Of a stretch of 64,000 nt of DNA, positions 36,424 through 45,972 are shown in pieces. The translations under genes were made by a program, and so were the position numbers. The notes beneath the pieces were generated by a model. The model did no database searches. It saw only the letters and a program-made list of their open reading frames with translations, and was not told where the DNA came from. Source of the DNA: an uncultured Bacteroidales bacterium. GTDB lineage: Bacteria; Bacteroidota; Bacteroidia; Bacteroidales; Muribaculaceae. The stretch spans positions 1 through 64,000 of the forward strand of contig CAMWLW010000002.1 of NCBI GenBank assembly GCA_947175245.1, read 5' to 3'. The stretch's first letter is position 1, and every line of letters begins with the position of its first letter.

Positions 36424-37776
36424 TTACAGATAGGGTGAAATCAGAATGATGAGTATGGCCGGCGGGGCTACATATTTGATGCAGAACAGTATGAAGCCAC
36501 ACAGGCTGCCCTTGAGTGTGCCGTCGTTGGTGAGCTGTGATATCATGAGGCCGCGAGGTGCTATCCAGCCGGCATAGATGCAGATGAACAGTGAGCATAC
36601 AGGCAACAGGATGTTGGTGGCCACCGTGTCGAGAAAGTCAAACAGCGGCATGCCGCATATCACCAGTGAACTGCCTCGGGTGAGGCTAAGTGAGCACAGC
36701 GTGCTGAACACGGCGCACGAACCGAGGACAAGCATACAGGCCTTCTTGCGCGACATCTTGAAGCGATCTTGCAGGAAAGCGATGCTGACTTCTGAAATAG
36801 AGATTGTCGAGGTGATGGCCGCTACCGACAGGGTGATGAAGAAGAGCGACGACCACAGGCACGTGAGACTCATGTTGTTGAACACCTCGGGCAGAGTGAC
36901 AAACACGAGTGTGATGCCGCGCAGGCTCTCGCCTTCGAGTCCGAACGACAGTACGGCCGGGAAGATGATGATGCCCATCAGCACGGCTACGAGCAGGTCG
37001 AGCGCCGAGACAGTGAAAGCGGTCTTGCGCAGGTCAGCACCTTTGGGATAATAAGCCGCGTAAGTAATGAGGATGCCCATGCCGAGGCTCAATGAGAAGA
37101 ATGCCTGCCCGAGGGCGTTGATGATGACTTTGGGTGTAATCTTGCTGAAATCGGGGTTGAAAAAATAAGAGAGTCCTTTTGATGCACCCGGTAATGATAA
37201 CGAGACACAGCAGAAAATCAGAAGCAACAGGAATAGCAGCGGCATCAACAGATTTGATATGCGCTCGATACCCTTGCTCACGCCGCCTACAAGTATGGCG
37301 AGGTTCAGTGCTATCATTATATATGTGAATATCAGTGGCGAGTAACTGCCCTCGATGTAATCCTGCATGTGGCTTGCGAAGCTGCCCTGCAGATCCATAC
37401 CCTCGACGGGCTTATACAGCTCGCCTGTCACCGACTGCACGGTGTACTCAAGCGTCCAGCCGGCTACGACCATGTAAAAGCAGAGTATGAGATATGACGC
37501 CACGAGCCCTATCACTCCCGTCAGCCACCACGGACGTTTGGGCGAGAGGATTTTGAAAGTGCCGACTGCGTCTGAGCCACCTGCGCGGCCGAGTGAGAAC
37601 TCCGACAGCATTACAGGGATGCCGAGCACGATGACACACAGCACGTAGACGAGCAGAAACGCCGCTCCGCCATTCTCCTGCACCTCGGCTGGAAAACGCC
37701 ACACGTTACCTAGACCCACAGCCGAACCCACTGTCGCAGCAATAAGTCCTATTTTAGATGAAAATTTAGCTTTCAT
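36424..37776 (-). CDS. Sodium-dependent transporter (SNF/NSS family)
   Basis: KIGLIAATVGSAVGLGNVWRFPAEVQENGGAAFLLVY. Confidence 0.94.
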   Translation of the reverse strand: MKAKFSSKIGLIAATVGSAVGLGNVWRFPAEVQENGGAAFLLVYVLCVIVLGIPVMLSEFSLGRAGGSDAVGTFKILSPKRPWWLTGVIGLVASYLILCFYMVVAGWTLEYTVQSVTGELYKPVEGMDLQGSFASHMQDYIEGSYSPLIFTYIMIALNLAILVGGVSKGIERISNLLMPLLFLLLLIFCCVSLSLPGASKGLSYFFNPDFSKITPKVIINALGQAFFSLSLGMGILITYAAYYPKGADLRKTAFTVSALDLLVAVLMGIIIFPAVLSFGLEGESLRGITLVFVTLPEVFNNMSLTCLWSSLFFITLSVAAITSTISISEVSIAFLQDRFKMSRKKACMLVLGSCAVFSTLCSLSLTRGSSLVICGMPLFDFLDTVATNILLPVCSLFICIYAGWIAPRGLMISQLTNDGTLKGSLCGFILFCIKYVAPPAILIILISPYL

Positions 37777-37962
37777 TAATCAAATTCTTATATTTTGCTG
37801 CAAATTTACAACAAATCACATTAATTACAAAGCATCTTACTGCAATATGGCGTTTTTCTAAAACGTAGGGATTCCTTTTTATCGTCCTTTTGTAGATATT
37901 GTAGTTTCTGCTGTTATTGGCACTACGGATAATGCTCCCGTGAGGACCCGAAATAAGCTAAA

Positions 37963-37982
37963 AAATGTCCATTAGGCCGAAT
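37963..37982 (-). repeat. Solo copy of the TTCGGCCTAATGGACATTT motif seen at 161-180
   Basis: aaatgtccattaggccgaa, reverse complement of the left-end repeat. Confidence 0.7.
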
Positions 37983-38084
37983 TATAATATCTTTCTCTCC
38001 GCTAATTTACTCAATAACTTGTTTAAAAAGTGGCGTACGGAGTTTTTAGGTACAGTGTCAACGATGGGGGGGATGGAAAAGCGG

Positions 38085-38120
38085 CTGCGGGTGGGCCAAA
38101 AGGGATTGGCTCACCCGCAG
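38085..38120 (-). terminator. Strong hairpin downstream of the sigma factor gene
   Basis: CTGCGGGTGGGCCAA...TTGGCTCACCCGCAG. Confidence 0.6.
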
Positions 38121-38148
38121 TGTGTAGGGTAGCTGACGGTGGATGGGA

Positions 38149-38739
38149 TTACACCGTCAGGACAATGTTGTTTTTCTCGGCGATGCGTCGCATGTTGAGC
38201 ACGGCATATCTCATGCGCCCGAGGGCGGTGTTGATGCTTACGCCGGTAGCCTCGGCTATCTCCTTGAAGCTCATGTCGCGGAAAAATCTCATGTCGAGAA
38301 CCTCGCGCTGAGACTCGGGGAGCGAGTCCATGATGCGTCGCACGTCGGTATGTATCTGATCCTGAACCAACGAGTCTTCGATGTTGCCATCCGAGAGATC
38401 GCGTCGGTTGAAGATGTCTGCTTCGTCGTTGTCGGCCGAGAAAGTGTTCTCTGACTTCTCTTGTCTGAAAGTGTCAATTATCAGATTGTGGGCTATGCGT
38501 GTAATCCACGCTGAGAACTTTCCGCTCTCCTGATATCGGCCCTGCTTTATCGTAGTGATTGCTTTGACAAAGGTTTCTTGAAAGATGTCATCGGCGAGAG
38601 CACTGTCTTTTACGATACGCTGAATGTATGAGTACACACGTGAACTGTGACGGTTCAACAATGTGTCAAAAGCCTCATTACTGCCATTAGCGTACGCAGC
38701 CACCAACTGTTCGTCGGTTAACTGTTTTAAATTCTGCAT
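38149..38739 (-). CDS. ECF-type sigma-70 family RNA polymerase sigma factor
   Basis: DDIFQETFVKAITTI (region 2), MSFKEIAEATGVSINTALGRMRYAV (region 4). Confidence 0.93.
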   Translation of the reverse strand: MQNLKQLTDEQLVAAYANGSNEAFDTLLNRHSSRVYSYIQRIVKDSALADDIFQETFVKAITTIKQGRYQESGKFSAWITRIAHNLIIDTFRQEKSENTFSADNDEADIFNRRDLSDGNIEDSLVQDQIHTDVRRIMDSLPESQREVLDMRFFRDMSFKEIAEATGVSINTALGRMRYAVLNMRRIAEKNNIVLTV

Positions 38740-38933
38740 TACTGTTTGATTTTTAGCTGTTTAAGTAATGTTGTGCTATAGGCGGTGAAATTTAATTATG
38801 TGTTTTGTTTAGTTAGCAAATTCAAAGTTAGTAACAAAAATCAGATTTTCCAAAAAATATATCTAAAAAAACATGCTTGTTAACAATATTTGAGATAATC
38901 GGTCGTTATCGGTGACTTGAGCAGGGTAGGAAA

Positions 38934-40301
38934 TCAGGCGAAGAGGTGGCGGAATGCTTCCTCGACTTTGGCGACTTCGACTATTTTGATGGTTAGGCCC
39001 GTGGTGTCGATGCCTTTGAGGTTGCCACGCGGTATGAGTATCGTGGTCATGCCGAGTTTCTGAGCCTCGTGGAGCCGTTGCTCTATGCGCGTGACGGGGC
39101 GTATCTCGCCCGACAGGCCTACCTCGCCTGTCATGCACACGCCGCGCTGTATGGTCATGTCGACGTTGCTCGACAGGATGGCGCTGATGACGGACAGGTC
39201 GAGGGCCGGGTCGTTGACGCGCAGGCCGCCGGCGATGTTGAGGAATACATCCTTTTGTATAAGTTTGAAACCGACGCGCTTCTCGAGCACGGCCAGCAGC
39301 ATATTCATGCGCTTGGAGTCGAAGCCGGTGACCGAGCGCTGTGGCGTGCCATAGGCGGCGCTGCTCACCAATGCCTGGACTTCGATAAGGAACGGACGCA
39401 TGCCGTCGAGGGTGACACCGAGAGCTACGCCCGACAGGTCTTCCTCGTTGCCCGACATGAGCATCTCGGACGGGTTGGTGACCTCGCGCAGACCGCGCTG
39501 GCACATCTCATAGATACCTATCTCGTTTGTGCTGCCGAAACGGTTCTTGATGCCGCGCAGAATACGGTACATATACTGGCTGTCGCCCTCAAACTGCAGG
39601 ACGGCGTCGACGATATGTTCCAGCACCTTGGGGCCCGCGAGCGACCCCTCTTTGGTGATATGGCCAATAAGTATCACGGGCACGCCGCTGCTCTTGGCAT
39701 ACTTGAGCAGACGCACGGCACATTCGCGCACCTGGCTGACGCTGCCGGCGGCCGAGTCGAGCTCGTCGCTTGATATGGTCTGGATCGAGTCAACAATCAG
39801 CAGACCCGGCTGTACCTGCTCGATGTGGTTCATGATAGTTTCGAGCGATGTCTCGCACACAATATAGCATGTGTCGCCGGGTCGGCCTATGCGGTCGGCG
39901 CGCATCTTGAGCTGCATGGCACTCTCCTCGCCCGAGACGTACAGTACCTGGCGCGATTTGATCGACAGGATATTCTGCAGCACGAGCGTCGATTTGCCGA
40001 TGCCCGGCTCGCCGCCCAACAGTACGAGCGAGCCCGGAACGAGGCCGCCGCCGAGCACGCGGTTCAGCTCCTTTGACGGCAGCGGTATGCGCTCGAGGGC
40101 TGTGACCTCGATGTCACTTATGCGTGTTACTTTGCTGCGTCCGGCATCGGCCGGGCCGATATTCTTCGATGGATTGGCCGATACTTTTTCTTCAACGAGA
40201 GTGTTCCACTCGCCGCATGAGGGGCAGCGGCCTTCCCAGCGTGGAAAGTCGGCACCGCAGTTCGAACAGAACCACACGGTTTTGGTCTTGGTTTTAGCCA
40301 T
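38934..40301 (-). CDS. radA: DNA repair protein RadA
   Basis: CSNCGADFPRWEGRCPSCGEWNTL; LLGGEPGIGKSTL; KNRFGSTNEIG. Confidence 0.96.
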   Translation of the reverse strand: MAKTKTKTVWFCSNCGADFPRWEGRCPSCGEWNTLVEEKVSANPSKNIGPADAGRSKVTRISDIEVTALERIPLPSKELNRVLGGGLVPGSLVLLGGEPGIGKSTLVLQNILSIKSRQVLYVSGEESAMQLKMRADRIGRPGDTCYIVCETSLETIMNHIEQVQPGLLIVDSIQTISSDELDSAAGSVSQVRECAVRLLKYAKSSGVPVILIGHITKEGSLAGPKVLEHIVDAVLQFEGDSQYMYRILRGIKNRFGSTNEIGIYEMCQRGLREVTNPSEMLMSGNEEDLSGVALGVTLDGMRPFLIEVQALVSSAAYGTPQRSVTGFDSKRMNMLLAVLEKRVGFKLIQKDVFLNIAGGLRVNDPALDLSVISAILSSNVDMTIQRGVCMTGEVGLSGEIRPVTRIEQRLHEAQKLGMTTILIPRGNLKGIDTTGLTIKIVEVAKVEEAFRHLFA

Positions 40302-40303
40302 AG

Positions 40304-41080
40304 TCATGAATTCTTGTAGGTTTGACGTCTGAACTCGGCTACAGTAATGGCCGTGGCAACCGAGACATTGAGGCTCTCGACACATGGAGCGCCGGGCGGA
40401 TAGGAGGGTATGTACAGGCGGTGGTCAACGTGCGACGCGACAGCGTCGCTAATGCCGTTGCCCTCGTTGCCCATCACGACGATGCCGCCGGGGGTTAGCG
40501 GGGCGGTGTATATGTCGTCGCCGTCGAGGAATGTGCCGTAGACCGCTACGCCCGAACGGCGGCTGTCGGCGAGCATAGCCGGCAGGTCACAATAGTGTAC
40601 GGCCACACGCGCTATGGCTCCCATCGTGGCCTGTACTACTTTGGGGTTATACAGGTCGACCGTGTCGTGTGAACAGTATATGTCGCCAATGCCCATCCAT
40701 GAGGCTATGCGTATGATGGTACCTAAGTTGCCCGGGTCTTGCACGCGGTCAAGCGCCAGCGCCAACCGTGATGCCGACGGCGTGATCATCGCCGTGTCGG
40801 GTATATGGTAGACGGCAATCACGTCGGCCGGGGTTGTGAGCGATGACATCTCGATAATGTCGGCCCGTCTGACTACAGTGATGTCGTGGATGCCGGCAGG
40901 GAGCGCGTCAGCGTGGGCCGTGTACCAGGCGTCGGTGCACAGCAGGGCGTAAACCTTAAAGCTATTGATCGTCTCGAGAACACATTTGGTACCCTCGGCT
41001 ACAAACAGCGAGTGCTCGCGGCGTCCCTTGGCGGTGGCCAGCGATGCAATAAAGCGGCGGTTGGCTTTGGTCATTTCCAT
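40304..41080 (-). CDS. TrmH/SpoU family RNA methyltransferase
   Basis: LALDRVQDPGNLGTIIRIASW; IVMGNEGNGIS; CVESLNVSVATAI. Confidence 0.93.
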   Translation of the reverse strand: MEMTKANRRFIASLATAKGRREHSLFVAEGTKCVLETINSFKVYALLCTDAWYTAHADALPAGIHDITVVRRADIIEMSSLTTPADVIAVYHIPDTAMITPSASRLALALDRVQDPGNLGTIIRIASWMGIGDIYCSHDTVDLYNPKVVQATMGAIARVAVHYCDLPAMLADSRRSGVAVYGTFLDGDDIYTAPLTPGGIVVMGNEGNGISDAVASHVDHRLYIPSYPPGAPCVESLNVSVATAITVAEFRRQTYKNS

Positions 41081-41151
41081 ATTACAAAAGTAATGAAAAT
41101 TCGGCTGAAATTTAGCTGTGGGCTCAAAAATTAGTATCTTTGCAAAAGATT

Positions 41152-41913
41152 ATGGAACGAAAACTAATATTGATAGCTAATGATGACGGGGTGCATGCAC
41201 CCGGTCTGCACCGTCTTGTCGAGGCGGTGGCGCCGTTGGGCGATGTAGTGGTTGTGGCTCCCGACGGCCCGCGTTCGGGACAGTCGTCGGCCATGACTGT
41301 CAATGGCCCGCTGCGTGTTGAGGAACATCCCGAGTATGGCGACGCCAAGGTTTACTCGGTAAGCGGTACGCCGGTCGATTGTATCAAGATCGCGATGAAC
41401 AACATTCTGAAGCGTCGCCCCGATATCGTGCTCGCCGGTATCAACCACGGTTCAAATGCCGGTGTGAACATTTTGTACTCAGGTACGATGGGTGCTGTGC
41501 TCGAAGGTTGCCTGCAGGGCATCCCGGCCGTTGGATTCTCGCTGCTTCATCATTCCATACAGGCCGACTTCAGTCAGGCTATGCCGTTGGCGCGCATGAT
41601 AACAGAAAAAGTCCTTGCCAACGGGTTGCCTCACGACGTGTGTCTCAATGTCAATTTCCCTGCCAAGGTCACTATTGAGGGTGTCAAAGTAGTGAGAGCG
41701 GCACGCAGTCATTGGACCGAGGAGTATCAGACCTATACCGACCCTCACGGCAAGCCTTTCTACTGGCTCACCGGCGGACTGGTGAACGAGGAACCCGATG
41801 CCACCGACACTGACTTGTATTGGTTAGACCGCAACTATGCTACCGTCGTGCCGTCGACCACAAGTCAGAACGCTCTCGACGCCATAGGTCTCGTGACCGA
41901 TTTCCTGAAGTAA
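41152..41913 (+). CDS. surE: 5'/3'-nucleotidase SurE
   Basis: ILIANDDGVHAPGLHRLVEAV; GINHGSNAGVNILYSGTMGA. Confidence 0.96.
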   Translation: MERKLILIANDDGVHAPGLHRLVEAVAPLGDVVVVAPDGPRSGQSSAMTVNGPLRVEEHPEYGDAKVYSVSGTPVDCIKIAMNNILKRRPDIVLAGINHGSNAGVNILYSGTMGAVLEGCLQGIPAVGFSLLHHSIQADFSQAMPLARMITEKVLANGLPHDVCLNVNFPAKVTIEGVKVVRAARSHWTEEYQTYTDPHGKPFYWLTGGLVNEEPDATDTDLYWLDRNYATVVPSTTSQNALDAIGLVTDFLK

Positions 41914-41917
41914 ATTC

Positions 41918-42979
41918 TTACCAGATATTGAACCTGTAACCCACCGATGCCTCGACGCTCAACATCGAGCCGAGCATTGTGTGGGTTTTGTCATAGAACA
42001 GGGCGTTCTCCATCCTGAATATGACACCTGTGAACCACTTCTTGTTGCTGTAGACGAGCGATGCGCGTATGCGGTTATAGAACGAGAAACTCGTGCGCTT
42101 CTCATTGAGGTTGAGCAGCCAGCCGTCGCGCACGCCTACTATCGGCGACTCGCTGATGGCGAACAGCCAGTTGGGGTGAAATACCCAGTTGTAGCCGTAT
42201 CCGATGCGGAAGGCATAGTTGTTGCTTCGCGTGCGGTAGTAGTAGTCATATTGTGCCAGAGGCAGCTGAACCTTGATATCGTCGGGCAGCAGATTGAAGT
42301 CGAAGTCGTAGCTTAGACCCCACAGTGACAGGCCTGCATAGAACGAGCCCGAGCTCTTCAGCTGCAACTTGCTGAATGAAAATGCTGCCGCCTGAGAGTA
42401 GTGCTTGTGGTTGAAAAAGTAATATAGATCGAGACCCCACGACCTGTTGTTGATGCCGTCAAAGTCTATGTCAGTGCGTTCCTGATGCCCTCGGGGGCCC
42501 ACACGCCTTATTGTTGACCCGACGTTGTTGGTCGAGAAGTAGGCATCGGCGGCAAACAGGCTGCAATTGAACTGGAACGACCACTTGTGGCGGTCCTTAC
42601 CTCCGCCGAAGTATTGGCCTACGTTCATGTCATAACCTACCGACACGGCCATATAGGTAAGCCAGAAGCCTGCCGTGGTTGTAGGGTCTGACAGCATCGT
42701 CATGCGTGTCTTCGGCTCCTGGTCAAACGAGAAGTTGTAGAAGTCTGACCAGCTCTCGGTGCGTAGCTTTATGTTGAAGCGTCGGCCGGTACCGATGACA
42801 TAGAGCGAGTCGTAGGAGTTGAAGAATTTGTCGCCCCAGCGGTAGGTGTTGATGCAGAAGCGCGGAAACTTACCCCATGATGCTATCTCGTCGAGCGACA
42901 GGAACTGGGCATGTGATGCCGGGGTTGCCAACGCACTGAGTGTGACGAACAACAATAATATGCGGTAAATCCGTTTCAA
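41918..42979 (-). CDS. DUF4421-like outer membrane protein
   Basis: Signal peptide; DSLYVIGTGRRFNIKLRTESW; C-terminal beta strands. Confidence 0.75.
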   Translation of the reverse strand: MKRIYRILLLFVTLSALATPASHAQFLSLDEIASWGKFPRFCINTYRWGDKFFNSYDSLYVIGTGRRFNIKLRTESWSDFYNFSFDQEPKTRMTMLSDPTTTAGFWLTYMAVSVGYDMNVGQYFGGGKDRHKWSFQFNCSLFAADAYFSTNNVGSTIRRVGPRGHQERTDIDFDGINNRSWGLDLYYFFNHKHYSQAAAFSFSKLQLKSSGSFYAGLSLWGLSYDFDFNLLPDDIKVQLPLAQYDYYYRTRSNNYAFRIGYGYNWVFHPNWLFAISESPIVGVRDGWLLNLNEKRTSFSFYNRIRASLVYSNKKWFTGVIFRMENALFYDKTHTMLGSMLSVEASVGYRFNIW

Positions 42980-43081
42980 CGTGTTTTAGTTTTTGTGGCG
43001 CAAAGATAGACAATTTTTTTGTAATAAATTACGTTAATATCAACGATATTTCACAATTACGCGACATATTTACACAATCTC

Positions 43082-43489
43082 ATGAATAAATTTCTGACCC
43101 GATTGCCGGCCTGGACATTCACTGTTGTCATCATGGCTGCTATATGCTATCTTACCCTGGTGCCGCGTCCGCTTCCCGACATTGATATGCCTATGATACC
43201 CGGCCTCGACAAGGTGGTGCACGGCATCATGTTCGGTGCGTTGGCGGGTGCTATATGCCTCGATGTCGCGCGCAAACGCGGCCTGAACCAACTGACAGTC
43301 ATCTTATTGGCTATAGCATTTGTTGTCGCATCGCTTGCCGGCGGTGCTATCGAGTTGCTACAGTCGGCTATGAATCAGGGGCGCAGTTGTGAATTGCCCG
43401 ATTTCGTGGCCGACGTGGCGGGCGCGCTTCTCGCAGTCATGGTAGCGCGCCCTGTGTGTGGCATGCTGCTCAGAAACAGGCCACAATAG
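43082..43489 (+). CDS. VanZ-like family protein
   Basis: DKVVHGIMFGALAGAICL...AIELLQSAMNQGRSCELPDFVADVAGALLAV. Confidence 0.85.
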   Translation: MNKFLTRLPAWTFTVVIMAAICYLTLVPRPLPDIDMPMIPGLDKVVHGIMFGALAGAICLDVARKRGLNQLTVILLAIAFVVASLAGGAIELLQSAMNQGRSCELPDFVADVAGALLAVMVARPVCGMLLRNRPQ

Positions 43490-44126
43490 CCATCAGCACG
43501 ACAATGCTCAGAAGCGTGATGTTGATGATGTAGGCCGGCAGCTGCATGTTGAGCGACGGCAGGTGGGGAAACCGGCGATAAACCGAGCGTGCGGTGTAAT
43601 ACACTATGGCGGCGATGGCCGAGCCGATGCACGCGCCCACGAGCAGGTCGCCGGGATAGTGTACGCCGAGCACTATGCGCGACCATGCGGTTACGAGCGC
43701 CCACGACAGCATCAGTATCGTCAGCCAACGGTTTCGGAACAGCAGCGAGATGAACACGGCCAGTCCGAACGTGTTGGCGGCGTGGCAAGACGGAAAACCG
43801 AACGGGCCGCCACGGTAGCCGTTGACAATGTGTACCATACCACTTATCGGATTATCGGGATTGGACGGGCGCAGCCGGCCTATGGCGTTGCGCACCCAGT
43901 GTCCGCATGTCTGGTCACACAAGGTGATAATCAGGGCTATAAGCACGACAATATAGATTGAGCGTCGCCAGCCGTATTTCAGTGAGATGGCAGCCAGAAT
44001 GGCGGCGTAAAGGATAATCCATACGAATTTGCCTGAAAAATACCACATGAACTGGTCGAGCCACGGGCAGTTGAGCCCGTTGAGGGCAAGAAACAGGTCG
44101 TTGTCGGCTTGCAATAATGTTTCCAT
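43470..44126 (-). CDS. PAP2 family phosphatase
   Basis: FPSCHAANTFGLAVF; SRIVLGVHYPGDLLVG. Confidence 0.9.
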   Translation of the reverse strand: METLLQADNDLFLALNGLNCPWLDQFMWYFSGKFVWIILYAAILAAISLKYGWRRSIYIVVLIALIITLCDQTCGHWVRNAIGRLRPSNPDNPISGMVHIVNGYRGGPFGFPSCHAANTFGLAVFISLLFRNRWLTILMLSWALVTAWSRIVLGVHYPGDLLVGACIGSAIAAIVYYTARSVYRRFPHLPSLNMQLPAYIINITLLSIVVLMAIVACF

Positions 44127-44130
44127 GATT

Positions 44131-45972
44131 TCAGAGTTTATATAAGGTGTCGTAGAGTGTCTGGAGATAGGCGGCGTTGATGCTGTCGGCCGTGGTTGAG
44201 GGGTGGGGTGTTCCGCTGTCAAACAGCTTGCGCTCGATGCTGTAGACCGATGCTACGCCTGTCGAGTCGACGATTGCCGTGTATGTAGGTGTCGACATGA
44301 ACGCGACGCGTTCGATGTGGGGCGACTGCAGGTTGCGGCTGAAAGTGAACTCGCTGTTTTCGATGCCGAGAGCGTCGAGCAGCGTGGCCGCTATGTCAAC
44401 CTGTGAGGCCACGCGGTTATCGACTCCTTGTCGGGCTAAGGCTCCGCCACACAGTATCAGCGGAATTTGGTGGCGCGTGATGATGTCGGTAGGGTCGGGA
44501 TTGTGAGGATAGCATCCATAGTGGTCGGGCACGAGCACTATGAGGGCGTTGTCCCATGCCGGTGTTGCCGCGAGTCGGTTGATGAAGGCGGTAGCACAGC
44601 TGTCGGTGTAGGCAAACGCATTGCACGGCGCGTCGTGGGCAAACCGCGGATTGGCATACGGAACCTCAAACGGCTCGTGGCTGCTCGAGGTCTGGATTAT
44701 GTTGAAGCGCAGTGTCCCGTAGTCAGCCGTGATGTCATTGAGTGGGCGGTCAAACAGCGGGCCGTCAGGTGCGCCCCATTTGCCGCGCGGTATCGAGCTG
44801 TCATAGTCGCGCTCGGTGATAATGTCGGTGATGCCTGTCGACATGAGGAATGTGTGCTGGTTGGCAAATCCCGTGTCACCGCCATAGTAATAGCGCGGTT
44901 TGTAGCCGGCCTCCTCGAGTGTGCGTGCAAGCGACGCGATGTGTCTGGACTTCTCCGAGAGTTTGAACAGCGACGTGGTGGGTTGAGCAGGGAAACCGTT
45001 GAGTATGGCCGGCAGGGCACGGTCGGTGCGGAACGAACTTGCGTACATGTTACCGAACACATAGCCTGTCCGGGCTATGCTGTCAAGGCCTATGGCTATC
45101 GGCTCGCCGTCGAGCGACTCAAACAGGTTGTTGGAGAAACTCTCTAATATAATAATGTATATGTTGGGGCGCGTGGTGTTTAGCAACGGGGCCGCGATGC
45201 TGTCGGTAGGCGACGACATCGTGACACGCTGCATGATGGTAGCGGCGGCTTCAGGGTCGATGAGTCGGAACATCTTGTTGAACGCCTGCTGGTGGGTGGC
45301 CGAGTACATGAGGCTGAATGCCGGATTGACGGCCGCGTGGTTCAGGCGCATGTTATTGCTGAAGTAGACCGAGCTGAGATTAATTGTCGAGACGCCCATG
45401 CCGCCGCGTATTGGGATGAAAAGCAATGCTGTCACGAGCAGCATTACACCCGATGTGGCCCAACGGCGTTGGCGCTCCACTGTATAACTGTCTATGCCAC
45501 ATGTCTTGACAATGGCAAGGTATAGCAGCCATGTGCCGATAATCAGACCTATGATGCCGGCTGTGACTGTCCACACCGATACGCTCGCGAGGGCGGCTGC
45601 CGGGTCGGTGGTGAAATAGAACAGCGGTGTGATGTCGAGTTTGAAGTCCCAGTAGCCGTACAGGACGGTGTCGACACCGATGATGGCGATGACGAGCAGT
45701 GATGACAGGGCTGTATAGATTTTCAGCGCCACGCGCGTGTAGCGCGGGTTGAGCCATGTGCCGGCCACTGTCAGCAATGCAGGCAGAGCGGTCAGGTAGC
45801 CGGCTGTGGCGAAGTCCATTTTCAGGCCGTGCCACAGGACGGCGGCAATGTCGCCGCTCCCGATGCCGGTGTACAAGTCGTGGTATGTGAGCATGAACAC
45901 CACCTTAGCCACCATGAACAGCAGAGTCCACAGCAGGAAGTAGCCTGTTATTATGCGCAGTGAACGTTTCAT
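44131..45972 (-). CDS. LTA synthase-like sulfatase family membrane protein
   Basis: N-terminal TMs; NIYIIILESFSNNLFE; YASSFRTDRALPAILNGF. Confidence 0.9.
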   Translation of the reverse strand: MKRSLRIITGYFLLWTLLFMVAKVVFMLTYHDLYTGIGSGDIAAVLWHGLKMDFATAGYLTALPALLTVAGTWLNPRYTRVALKIYTALSSLLVIAIIGVDTVLYGYWDFKLDITPLFYFTTDPAAALASVSVWTVTAGIIGLIIGTWLLYLAIVKTCGIDSYTVERQRRWATSGVMLLVTALLFIPIRGGMGVSTINLSSVYFSNNMRLNHAAVNPAFSLMYSATHQQAFNKMFRLIDPEAAATIMQRVTMSSPTDSIAAPLLNTTRPNIYIIILESFSNNLFESLDGEPIAIGLDSIARTGYVFGNMYASSFRTDRALPAILNGFPAQPTTSLFKLSEKSRHIASLARTLEEAGYKPRYYYGGDTGFANQHTFLMSTGITDIITERDYDSSIPRGKWGAPDGPLFDRPLNDITADYGTLRFNIIQTSSSHEPFEVPYANPRFAHDAPCNAFAYTDSCATAFINRLAATPAWDNALIVLVPDHYGCYPHNPDPTDIITRHQIPLILCGGALARQGVDNRVASQVDIAATLLDALGIENSEFTFSRNLQSPHIERVAFMSTPTYTAIVDSTGVASVYSIERKLFDSGTPHPSTTADSINAAYLQTLYDTLYKL

